From: Floccularia luteovirens
Taxonomy: Eukaryota; Basidiomycota; Agaricomycetes; Agaricales; Squamanitaceae
Assembly: GCA_009739215.1 (NCBI GenBank)
Contig: VSJF01000005.1
Coordinates: forward strand, 1-64,000
Direction of reading: 5' to 3'
DNA: 64,000 bases
Every line of letters starts with the position of its first letter. Position 1 is the stretch's first letter. Below are positions 1-13,645 of this stretch, piece after piece. The notes beneath the pieces were generated by a model. That model saw only the letters and a list, made by a program, of their open reading frames with translations, was not told the origin of the DNA and made no database searches. A program made the translations under genes and the position numbers.

Positions 1-98
1 GAAACGTAAAGATAGCATTCATAACTCTCGTTAAACTCAGACTTTATCATGCACCATAACCGATTGAGTTGATGACGTTTCGTGTTTCTCGAGCTCTG

Positions 99-2535
99 TT
101 AAATTAAGCAATTAGTGAGATTTTCCACATATGTATGCAAGCCCGACCGCCCACCTTTCTCTTGCTTCTCTATATTGAAACGTCGGTCTTCTGCAGATAC
201 AGAACCAAACAAGATGTCCATATCCTCCAGACTGCGCCCTTTTGTTTCAGGAATAAGCCTATAAAGCGAAACCAAATTAGCCCCATCCCGCAAAGACTGA
301 CACAACCCAAGGTATTACAGAGAGAAAGCCCCCATTCCCACGATGTTAATAGTCCCGAACATGAAGAAGATCTTGAATTTCAGATCTGTTATCAAAGTCG
401 GAGTAACTTTTGCAACCACGAAATCTGATGAAAATTGCTTGAGCGGCAATACGACAACACATTTTTAGATTGTTGCTTACTCCACAGCCATTGGGAACCA
501 CTCGCAAGAGCTAAACCGTAATGCCTCGTTCTGGTAGGGAATATATCGGATACATATACCCACGGAAGAGGTCCTGGAATTCTGATGAGCCCAGAGAAGG
601 CAGATATAGCTCGAATGAACTTACCCCAACCCATCGAGTAGAAACAGACGTATATATACAGCATCGCAGCCATAGCTTTGGAAGCAGGAGGCGGGTTGGG
701 TGCCGCCTGGTTGGCTGAGGTCGATGGAGGCGGATGGGTCTTGAGGATAGATCCAATAATAAAGAACAAAGTTCCCATGCCCATGGCTGAGATGAACAGA
801 GAGAGTTTACGACCTAAGGTTTCAACTAGGAAGAAAATAAAAAGTCCCGTCGCGACAACCTGAAAAAAAAAAGCATGTAAGAATCAAGACCATTTGAACA
901 GAGGGTGATTAATAACCTTGACCACACCATAGATTCCAGAAGCCAAAAGGGAGTTTTTGGTTCCAACAAAGCCGATCTGTGAGAGAGCATGAGTACAATC
1001 GAAGATATTTCTGGAGTGCTCATATAACCCACTGAAGCAAATATTTGAGGAGCATAATACCTGGGTGAGCAGGAACAAAACGCTTAGACAAAAATATCTT
1101 AAATATCCTAATCACTCACGAAACAGAATTCTGTCCCGCCCATTGCTGTAAAAGGAAGATGACAAAAGCGATGACAAATCTTATGAAGTTGCCTTTTCCA
1201 AAGAAAGCCTCCTTCCATCCAAGTCCTTCCCGGGCAATTCGTTCTTCTTCAATTGCAGCTTCGATTTCTGCAAATTCATGAAGGAGCTTGCTCGAATCCA
1301 CCCTGTCTTTACGAAGGTACGCAAGAGTTTGGATAGCTTCTTCGGTTCTCCCAACTGAAGCTAACCATCGAGGTGACTCCTAGGTTATAATTAGTAATGA
1401 TAATCTTTGATTTGCAGGGATCGATAACGCGGCTTACTTTTACAGTGAACAAGCCGAAAAGCATAATTCCTGCAGGTACCAGCTGGAATCCAAATGGAAT
1501 TCGCCATACATTGGGTGTGTTCTTCAAGTGAATACCAACGCCAACTATATTCCCATCGGTCAGAATGCGAATCGAATCCCAGGTCGAAAAAAGCAACAAA
1601 CTCACAGTTGATGAAGTAAGAGATCATGACACCTATGGCTACCTAGATCATCAAAAAATTCAATAACGTCATCCAACCCTATTCAGCCAGGTATGGTCCG
1701 CACCATGATTTGGAACATTCCAGTGATGCGACCACGAACTTCTTTTGGAGCGCACTCTGAAACATAGGCAGGTGCAACAGCTGAGATGCCACCGACACCA
1801 AAGCCGGAAATAACGCGGCCAGCGTAGATCAAGCGCAATCCCGTGGTTGGGTGGTTTGCGACAGTCGTAAGGATCTAGTGTAAAGATACAAATCAAGGCC
1901 CAAAGTAACAACCCTCAGATCACAAGAACGCACAGCGCCCACAGCAAAGATCGTCGAAAATCCTACGAGAGACCATTTTCGTCCAATCTTGGCTGAGGAA
2001 AAAGACGTTTGAATTATTAATGCATGACCATAAGAGTTGAAATGCTTACCGGAAATAGGTGCACTTCCAAGGGCTCCGAAAAAGGCTCCTCCTTGAAGTA
2101 CAGAAACGACATTCGATGAAACCTCGTTTGTTCGCTTGACATTTGTTGTTCCATCGCTGTTAATTAGGCCGAATTGTGTTTGGAAGAATACTTGGGATAC
2201 AACACCGCCAGCTATTCCTCTGAGCAAAGAAAAAAGATATAAGCCCATCTGCCCGGTGAATTATAATTCAAGTTGGGCGTACGTGTCATATCCAAAAATG
2301 ACGATGCCCCAGTATGCTATGAAAGCTAGCCCTGATCACCAACATTGATAAGTACGATAATATTTTCAAGAAAAAGATACGGTGCATACAATAAACGCGA
2401 ATGTTCTGAAACACACCCCCTGTTGAATCCATACTGGAATAGGAATAAGAAGAATGTGGAGACAAACGATAATTTTGGTCGCGAAGAAAAGCTTTTTAAA
2501 GCGGAATATTTTTCATTCCTCCCCGCACCCACCAT
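99..2535 (-). CDS. MFS sugar/quinate-type transporter
   Basis: This is a 12-TM Major Facilitator Superfamily sugar porter, expected in the plasma membrane as a proton-coupled uptake carrier for a sugar or quinate-like polyol. About 11 exons join in frame. Family signatures appear in order: GYDTGIAGGVV after TM1, AKIGRKW in the TM2-3 loop, AGRVISGFGVGG, the ECAPKEVRGR block, ESPRWL, QQWAGQNSV in TM7, ETLGRK, PLPWVYVSDIFPTRTRHYG and PETKGRSLEDMDILF near the C-terminus. The start at 2535 (MVGAGRNEKYS) is my choice. It needs an intron whose donor lies just after the Asn-Arg-Gly stretch, so the first exon is the weakest part. Substrate cannot be read from sequence; the pattern is closer to fungal quinate permeases than to Hxt hexose carriers. 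No lesion seen. Confidence 0.85.
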
Positions 2536-3588
2536 CTCAAGATCCCGATCAAATGGTGCGGGGAATATCTGAATGCCTCTTACATAAAATTGCTCTGCCG
2601 CCAGTGCTACCACGGAAATTTGTAATATATTTTTAAATTTACCATTAAAAATAGGTTGACGGCGGGCCGTGGTTTTTTTGGTACCTTCGAGCAGGTACAC
2701 TGCCAGGAGCACTTCCAGGATGCGATGGCACAGTAAGTTACGAGCTGCTTGATTGTTTTGATTTATCTGTGGGCATTATGGCTTAATTGTGAGTCTAACC
2801 TAGGTGTACATACAATTCCCGGCACTTCGATAAATGAGCACCCTGAGCAGATGTCAATCAATTTGGTTATTTTCTATTTTTGTATGTCAACAATTTACTC
2901 TTCCGGCTGTGCATACTTCAAGGAACGCATCAATCACACGACGTGAACTCCGCCAAAGTTATAAAAGCCACAGGGATGCATTCTGGGGTTTCACAGTGGA
3001 TCCAGTCTTTAGCCGCGCCAAGGCACGACCTCCATACTTTCCCCAGCTGTTATTGTATGAATATCGGGCCGCCTTGGACCGTTCGCACCGTGCCCTCAAG
3101 CAGTGCCGCGATGCAATATCGAGGTGGGGTAGGGTGGACTGCCAAGGTCGATGAGTATGGTGGAACAAGGTGATATTATTAGATGTTGCATATGGCCCGA
3201 TGATATATATAGCAGCGCGGGAATTGCTTAATAGGTTGAGGCGTTGTAATCATGTAACCTGTGAATGCGCTCAAAGTACTGTACTTGCACCATTGATTAT
3301 AATGAAGTGGAGGTTGGTGTGTTATCGTGGGAATTACATCACAAACCACACCACCATTTCACAAGTACTTAGGTAAATGCATAAATATAATTCGTTGACT
3401 CTGAAATATACTTATGAGTTGCGTCATGTTGAATGAATATGTTGTCTACGGAATACGATGTGTACTACACCACTGCACTGAGTTTGCTCAAGTTGTACAT
3501 ACTACTACAAGTCATAAAAAAGGCTAAATAACGACTATACTCCATACAGGTGTGTATCATTTCTCATCTTTCATATTATCGGGTCACT
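2536..3588. other. intergenic, no gene seen
   Basis: About 1.05 kb lies between the transporter start and the 3' end of the HMG-box gene. Open frames here are short and show no family motif. It should hold the transporter promoter (right to left) and the HMG gene's terminator. Confidence 0.6.
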
Positions 3589-4961
3589 TTATCTTTCTTG
3601 TAAGTCAGGTCGCATACCGGTCTCAGCGCGGTCACTGATAGAGAGTCTAGGCATCATGTTGGAAAGGTCACGTTCACGTCTAGCTGTATAATGGCTAGGG
3701 AAGGAGTCTGGTCGTATATGAAACGGACGCCTCGGCGGCCCAGTAGGCAGAACCCTAGAATTGCGTTCCTCTCTTTTTAAAGCTTGAAGAAACGAATCTA
3801 CCTCTATCAGTGGATGTTGATTTGCAGGCAACGGAGGAAGGGATGAAAGGAAAGGATTGGTAAACAAAGGCGGAATATCGGGGGGATTTGAATAAATTGG
3901 ATGCTCCTAAGGAATTATCCAGTCAACAGTTAGCGATGCTGGGTGTATGCAAAAACACTTGCCTGACTGGGTCCTGCATTCACGAGTCCTGAGCTACTTC
4001 CAAGATTGAAAATATCAGGTCTACTATTGTGAGCCCACTCCAGCGGTGTAGGTGCAACAGCATCCCAACCAGGCGCATCACAGGGATCTTCGATGCGATA
4101 AGGACCGGAAGATAATTGGAGGCTTGGGAGGTATCTCACACCGGAAAGACTTTCCGGTTCAGCAGTGGGCGGTGTTTGTGAAGTTGACTGGTACATAATA
4201 ACACGACTAGGGCGGCGCGCGAGATCATCTCGTGTTACAACCGGGCGACCATATGGATTGGAGTTTTCGAAGAACGCTTGAGAAATGCGTTGTGCCCCTG
4301 GTGGACAGGAGGAAGAGCGGCGCGGGGGTACAGAGACAGATATATCGCAAGGCAAACGAGATCTCTCAACGCTGACTGGGGTTTCGTTACCCCGCTTTGG
4401 TTTCCTCCGCACAGCAGTGGGAGAATATCTATACCAGGGATAAGTTTTAGTGTGCTCAGTTTTCTCTGTTTCCGCCATTCTAATCCAGGGTTCTTTTTCT
4501 TTGTCGCTCATGCCATTCCACACAATTCCGGCAATGCGCGAAAGGTTGCGGTGGTCACTCTCTACATCTTTTGGAACTTTCTGCTGGCGAACAAAATCGC
4601 AGCGAAAAAGGATGAAAGGATTTCGAGGTCGGCGGACGTATCCTTCCGGTTGTCTGCGTGCATGGGTTTTTTTGCTGGGATCTGTGGGGACATAAGTAGG
4701 TATTGGAAGTGACAAACACTGCCGTTCGGAGAGTAATTTGGGAAAATGCTCTGGAGATTTCTGCAACAAAGAAAACTCTGTACTGGATTTCCGGGTGTCA
4801 TCAGCTGAGGGAATTTCGTTCATCACGCGTCGCGGCCGTAATCTTGAGTAAGGCTGAGAGTGCCAGGATGACGCAGGCGTCAAGGATCTGGTTATGGTGG
4901 GTGAAATGTAAGGGAAAAAGACACCTCTGCAACGTTCTTTGTAGCTATTTAGTCCTTCCAC
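3589..4961 (-). CDS. HMG-box transcription factor
   Basis: Predicted 438-residue nuclear DNA-binding protein. The HMG box covers about residues 109-190: it opens with RRPRNPFILFRCDF, continues through NLSRIAGIVWNGMSDKEKEPW, and ends in a basic tail (VRRKPKRG). This is the MATA/SOX-type single HMG box used in fungi for mating-type and pheromone-response regulators. The rest is Ser/Pro-rich and disordered, as is usual for such regulators. There are two exons, 4961-3963 and 3906-3589. The 56-nt intron starts with GC rather than GT (CAG then GCAAGT) and ends in TAG; only this choice keeps the long C-terminal frame. It faces away from SPE3-LYS9 across a 493-bp shared upstream region. Whether it is a mating regulator (Prf1-like) or another HMG protein is not decided. 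Confidence 0.8.
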
Positions 4962-8091
<3,130 letters not shown>

Positions 8092-8189
8092 AAGTAGCTA
8101 AAATGTATTCAATTTACATATATACGTTCTTTTGTTAAAGAATATGAATTTTGTTTTATTGTCCAACGTCTCTGTCTCATACACCCACC

Positions 8190-10033
8190 ATGTCTCCTAA
8201 ACCCAATCCAATAGACGCATTTCCCACTCAAACATCTGTAGTACAAGCAGAAACTGAAGCAGTCTTACTCAAACATATTCCCGATGGCCAATCAAACTCG
8301 GCTCCAGCACCAACGCTCCAGAAGAATGCGCATCTCCAATTTTTAGCTCGAAACCTCCTTCAAGGTTTTCCGACACGATATATCAGTCAAGATGCAAGTC
8401 AGCCCTGGCTGCTTTTCTGGACCCTAGAGTCGTTTAGTATTCTTCAGGTTGGCCTGGATCCAGGAAATAAACAGAGGTGAGAAGAATCTTGCCATTACTA
8501 AAGGATTTATATCCAACTCTCATACTTGTTCTACCAAGGGTAATCGACAAGGTCCTCTCATGGCAGCATCCTGAAGGTGGTTTTGGTGGTGGTCCAGGAC
8601 AAGCAGCACACTTGCTTGGTACATATGCTTCCGTATGCGCTTTAGCGGTTGCTGGGCGTCCGGGACCTAATGGTGGCTGGGATCAGATTGACCGGTAAGT
8701 CATGTTATGCTTCGTTCGTTATCTTGTAGTCTGAGGCGAGACTGTAGGGAGAAGATGTACAAATTTTTCATGTCTGTTAAACAGAAAGATGGTTCCTTTT
8801 TAGTCGCACACCATTCAGAAGTCGATGTTCGGTATGTCAAATATGGTCAATCATGAGATGAGTTGTTGCTGAGAGCCACTCCAGGGGCATATATTGTCTT
8901 CTAATAACAGCAGCTCTTCTCAATCTAATCACACCAGAGTTGGTATCGGGTACTGCAGAGTTCATTGCCTCATGCCAAACTTACGAAGGCGGTTTTGCAT
9001 CCTCTTCTCATCCTTCGTACTCAGTACAGGATAGACTCCTCCCGCAACCACGCCCACCTCTCGGGGAAGCTCATGGTGGATACACGTTTTGTGCTCTAGC
9101 TTCATGGGTAATCCTACAACCTTACCTGAATACTTTACCGGAAAACGTGCCACGGCCTACTATCAATGTGAAAAGCCTCTCACGATGGCTCGTGCAGATG
9201 CAGGGCACGGACATAGAATTGGGTGGTTTCAAGGGACGTACGAATAAGCTTGTGGACGGGTGTTACTCATGGTGGTGTGGGGGTGCATTCGCTTTATTGG
9301 AAGCATTGGGTGTGGGTGGGATACAGAATGCAAATTCGGAAGAGATACCAGTGGAAACTCCAAACGACCCTTGGATTGATGTTGATGGTTAGTGTCTTTT
9401 GTACTTGACAATTTCTTCAACTTTTACCAAAACGCATCGAAAGACTCGCTATACAATAGAAAGGCGCTACAAGAATACATTCTCTATGCCGGCCAACATC
9501 CTGCCGGGGGATTGAGGGACAAACCTCCAAAGTGAGTTAAGAAGAATCATTGGCAATATCCACAAAATCCAAGTGATTCTGAATACAGGGGTGCAGATGC
9601 ATATCATACTATGTACTGTCTGTCAGGCTTATCATCAGCGCAACACCACATATTCCGATCTAAAGCTCGACATTCTCAACTTTCAGATGCCTGGAGACAG
9701 GATACACGTAAGCATTACTGTGAGAGGCGCTTGTAAACACTGATCCTAACTATCGGCCACATCCAGAATCACCACATGATGAATTACATCGAAACGTGTA
9801 TTCGTACATTCTCTCCTGGGTGGAGGATGAAGGCGCGTCGAGGGTCCTCGGCGGTCAAAACAATCGTTTGGTATGAATCACTTCCTGACTCGCAAAGCAT
9901 TTCCCGTTTTTCTTAACCTAACCTTCTCCCACAGAATGCATCACATCCGTTAACGAATTTGACAATCACACATACAGAAAGTATATGCGCATACTTCTAC
10001 AAGCAGACAATTCCACCTAGAACACATCAATAA
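8190..10033 (+). CDS. RAM1: protein farnesyltransferase beta subunit
   Basis: Catalytic beta subunit of CAAX farnesyltransferase, which adds farnesyl to Ras, Rho and lipopeptide pheromone precursors in the cytosol with the alpha subunit Ram2. The alpha-alpha barrel repeats are visible: HPEGGFGGGPGQAAHLLGTYASV, CQTYEGGFASS, GEAHGGYTFCALAS, IELGGFKGRTNKLVDGCYSWW and HPAGGLRDKP (each quoted in part). Zinc ligands are the Asp and Cys of VDGCYSWW and the His of AYHTMYCLSG. The latter motif favours FTase beta over GGTase-I beta. The chosen start is the ATG at 8190 (CACCATGTC, good context), not the in-frame ATG at 8151. Introns such as 8478-8540 and those near 8700, 8830, 9390, 9530, 9710 and 9870 keep frame. 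Stop at 10031-10033. Confidence 0.92.
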
Positions 10034-10514
10034 GCTCTCTTTTGAGGTGACAAACGTGAAATGTATAATGAACAGTAGTTACGGAGGGCCTCGTATGCCT
10101 TATCTTGTATATATGAAACACTTGTTTTTATAAGAACGCCTTGCTCAAGATCTCCGACAGATCGGGCGTTCCAGGAACTCAAGCATCTGGCACATTTGTA
10201 CCAGCAAGTATAATGTTTGTTGTCTGGCGGCCTTCTGTTGGTTCTGGTTTATACAAAGTTTCAGAGTCAGATCCCACATATTCTTTTGATTCCGATTTAT
10301 TTATTTAGGGTACATGCCCTACTCAATGTTTCGAAGGGCCCGGCACCGTCAAGTGGATTAAGAAGCTCATTTTTTGCCATCTCTTAGCAATTCATTCAAT
10401 TTTCAACTTTAGTGAATTTCCATGTCTGTTTCTGATCTTCAACGTTGAGGGGCGAGAGAATTGTCTGTTAGAACAGGTTGTCAGTTAGCATTGACATTGT
10501 TTGTTAGAACAGGT
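10034..10514. other. convergent 3' intergenic
   Basis: About 480 bp lies between the 3' ends of RAM1 (+) and the inhibitor gene (-). It includes a short direct repeat (tctgttagaacaggttg and ttgttagaacaggttc, near 10466 and 10501). No gene seen. Confidence 0.55.
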
Positions 10515-10973
10515 TCATACTTGGGGAGGGAATATCAAAGCAGGAGATCGATCGAACGCCAGTTCGGTCCCACCAACCGGGCCTCCAGGAACAACAACAC
10601 TACATCTTGGTCTTAGCTTGTAGTCCTCAAAGGTTTGAGCATTCACTCACTGGAATGATGTGGGTTCAGCAGATGGCTGGATGCGCCATTCTATGGGTCT
10701 TTCAGTTCCAACTACTGGCTTTCCATTTTCAGGAGGTCCTTCATAGCCAATGTAGTTAAAACCCTTAATGGTTGCATTACTGTTCGGCAATGTAACGACC
10801 TCCCACTAAAGCAAGAGATAATGTAACAACATATCGTTACAGAAATGGGGTAATATTACCAGTTGTTCTTCATCAAGGATGTTAACAGGGTATCCTTCTG
10901 TTGGTTCCTTCAGAATTGCGAATTCACGTTCGCCTTTTGAAATGAAATAGAAACCGGAGGGAATTTGAGTCAT
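10515..10973 (-). pseudogene. I66-like protease inhibitor, possibly broken
   Basis: Encodes a small beta-trefoil-like protein resembling the agaricomycete serine-protease inhibitor family I66 (cospin-like). Visible marks are the N-terminal IPSGFYFIS strand, LWEVVTLPN, the glycine-rich FNYIGYEGPPENG loop, IEWRIQP, and a hydrophobic C-terminus ALIFPPQV. Exon 1 runs 10973-10860, then a 54-nt intron (10806-10859) restores frame. After Pro-Thr-Ser-Phe-Gln there is an in-frame TGA, followed by the same frame reading VNAQTFEDYKLRP. Either this is a nonsense mutation, or a 51-nt intron (GTGAGT to TGTAG) removes it without changing frame. Such inhibitors usually defend fruit bodies or regulate endogenous proteases. 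The family call is by pattern memory only, and type 'pseudogene' is provisional. Confidence 0.5.
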
Positions 10974-11089
10974 TGTTGTGTCAATTGCTAGATGTTTAAG
11001 TGGATTGGTGGGTATCCAGCCTTTAGTGTTGTTTATATAGTATCCAATTCGACAAATTAGGTTCTGCGGAAGGGTATCTAAGAAAAGAG

Positions 11090-11620
11090 GGTCATTATAG
11101 TATGGTGCCACTCGATGATCTTGGCATTGTCATCTGAACATGAGTAGAGTTTAGGGACCCTGTCCTTCGCTGTATATATGCACAGTGATCTTCCAAGATG
11201 AGATACCTGTGAAGATTCGGTCACAATACTTATTCAATGGGCACCCTCTCGTTTCATTCCATATCGAAAAGACACGGAAATCAATTATAACTCCACAGCG
11301 GCAGTGAGATCAATTACATTGGCGGGGAGAGTGTATATACTCACTAAGTCAAAAGGACTAGGTTGGTTGGAAGGTAATAGGAGTACCCTATTTTCATCAG
11401 TGTCGTTTATGGGCCAAACTTTGTTAATGGTGGGGGATGGAAAAACCCTTGAAATAATCTGGTGAAACTCTCTTTCAGTTAATGCATAGAGACAGTGATC
11501 AGAGAACCTTCTTTTCGAAGCTATTTTGTAGCCCATATACTCTCAGAAACACTGATTTCACATATCTAGGTTCCGATAATCGATAGCAATTCATGAACTC
11601 CGTAGTCAGTCTAGTAGTTT
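11090..11620 (-). repeat. degenerate duplicated unit, copy 1
   Basis: It resembles the unit at 12140-12680 in the same order. Shared blocks are gtatggygccactc, ctkwcatctgarc, a cca-agatgag block, and agcccatnnnctcncagaaac followed by cgataatcgat. Spacing between copies is about 1.04 kb. On the minus strand a block reads AKIIEWHHT with a stop soon after, while copy 2 reads QITEWRHTAKALFSRV at the same place. This suggests both derive from one old coding gene. Confidence 0.55.
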
Positions 11621-12139
11621 CTAGGGTCAATTTCATAACTGACCTTTTGGAAATGTTCCAGTGAATATTGATGTCAATGTTCATGGAAGTGGAGCTGTTC
11701 TATTGTGACAGTTATACAGACTCCTGGAAATGTTTGTCGCCTCGTCCTGTCACCTGTGTTAAGCATCTCCATATTAGTATTCAATAACAATCACGACAAT
11801 GTCTAGAATATTGAAATGATGTTCTGAACTTCCAGTGAATGGCGATTGGTGATGGACATGATGCTATTTTTCGGGCACCGAATGAGACATCTAACATCCA
11901 AGAGGCAGTTTTTTTGGGATATCAAGATCATAAGGGCAATGAAAGGGTATTTTATAAGATCAGCCAAGTAATTACATACCCTATAGTCTAATTCTTCCTT
12001 TGCAGTGGGAGGCAGTAAGTACTTGGGGGTGTGACTACGAGGAAGAGGTCACGTCAACTTGTGCGGGTACAAGAGTAATTTGCTGAGATCTTCGTGCTTA
12101 TCGAATTTAACACACTCTTCTGTGTTGAATACTCGAGAA

Positions 12140-12680
12140 AAGAGGGCTTTTGCAGTATGGCGCCACTCAGTGATCTGAGGTGTATTTGACATTGACATCT
12201 GAGCGTGAATACTCCAAAGAGTCACGAAGAATATGAGGACTCCGTTATCCAGTGTATAGATCGTTGTCAGCGATTCCCCAAGATGAGGTGCTAGGAACAT
12301 TCCATCCAACCGCATCTCCAATACTTGTTCAAGACACCGCCATTTCGATTGAAAGAAGCCCGGCACCCCTGATAGTTCTATTGGGTAAAACTGGAACTGA
12401 CATGGGAATCCATGGGTGCAATTATACTGGCGAGAAGAACATTGAGAAAGAAAAGATTGGCTGAAGTTTGCTTTTGTGGTTCGAGAATATCCTTGACGTT
12501 CCAGCACAACTTCTTTCAAGTTGCTATATATTGACAGTAGCACCTGGGCGATCAGTGAACTGTTCTGTCCAAAGATATTTAGTAGCCCATTTGCTCACAG
12601 AAACGTTGTCCTGCGAATCGGGTCAACCTCGATAATCGATTGCATATCGTCTTATCAACAAGGCTGTGGGAGTACCTCAT
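12140..12680 (-). repeat. degenerate duplicated unit, copy 2
   Basis: Partner of 11090-11620. It overlaps a 164-codon open frame (12049-12543, minus) that contains EWRHTAKALFS. That frame has no domain I recognise and may be a remnant exon of the parental gene, with one member perhaps still expressed. Confidence 0.5.
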
Positions 12681-13364
12681 TTCAATATGCATTATCGATA
12701 GCAACATTGGGTAGCAGATGTCCAATTTGATAGTTCCCCGGCGTCAACAAAGACAAGGCGTTTATCGCACGTCAACTGTGAAAGTGAGGCAGTTCTTCAC
12801 TACTGGTCTTTTGGGGTTTTGATGAGATGTTTGGTGTCAAGATTCATGGTAGTGGGCCATCAGATTCCTGGAGATGGGGCTGTTAGCTGTGATGGAGATA
12901 ATGACCCAATTATTGACTCGTCCTGTGGTAGACATCTCTATAATCACTGCCTTGAATGTTGAGGTGGGGTTATCATCACATATGAACTCCTGATGAGTTG
13001 TCTGGTGTTGATGTCCATAGAAACTGTAAGTGGCGAACGAGACAATTTATCTTCATCAGAGGTTCTGATAGAGTTTCTAGTGTTTTTTTGAGTATCAAGA
13101 GCTAAACTGTGGCTATCACAACCTAAGACATGCTTTTTGGTTGTCGCATTAGCCTACGCAGATAAATTAAGTGCGTAAACTTAACAACTGCGAGGAATAA
13201 TGGACTGATTAGATCAGAATTCCATACTCACTGTCATGAATTACGGCAAAGTCCATTCAAACATGCACGAGGCAAAACATGAGGCGTGCAAGCGAGATAA
13301 GATGGGGCTAATTAACAAGAGAAAAGTGGTAGATTCTGGTATTGAAATTAGAGCTGATGATGAG

Positions 13365-13388
13365 GGTTGTGGTTGTGGTTGTGGTTGT
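13365..13388. repeat. GGTTGT microsatellite (4 units)
   Basis: Four perfect GGTTGT units follow one another, flanked by partial units. The alternating Gly-Cys frame over it (13236-13427) is a by-product of the repeat, not a credible gene. Confidence 0.9.
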
Positions 13389-13645
13389 GGTGAGATGACT
13401 GGTAATGATGAGACAGTCTCTCAGTGACGGTGAGCTGGCTGAGCTAAGAGGTTACCGATGGGACCCTAACCCTAGAGTTTAAGCCTTGCCGCAAACATTG
13501 CATCTTTCAACGTCTTTCTACACAACCACCATCATTATACCTTTTATAAATCTGAAACAAGAAATACCATCGTTTATCCTCACCAGTACGAATTGCTTAC
13601 GCTTATGATTATATTCGAACGATTCATGACCACACGACCGCCAAC

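Larger units (their letters stand above)
10974..13645. other. accessory patch without a clear gene
   Basis: This 2.7-kb stretch lies between the inhibitor gene and the Byr4-like gene. It holds two decayed copies of one sequence (listed separately), a GGTTGT microsatellite and open frames without recognisable domains. One open frame at 11285-11536 (-) ends with WPINDTDENRVLLLP and may be an exon of a lost beta-trefoil gene. I do not support a working gene here. Confidence 0.5.

Noticed and set aside
2326..2712. 128-codon minus-strand frame upstream of the transporter as one protein
   Set aside because: Only its middle part (from the Met at 2535) fits as the transporter's first exon; the upstream part has no family match.
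13236..13427. Gly-Cys-rich open frame that could be called a metallothionein-like peptide
   Set aside because: The Cys-Gly run comes only from the GGTTGT microsatellite. The flanking codons show no conserved layout.
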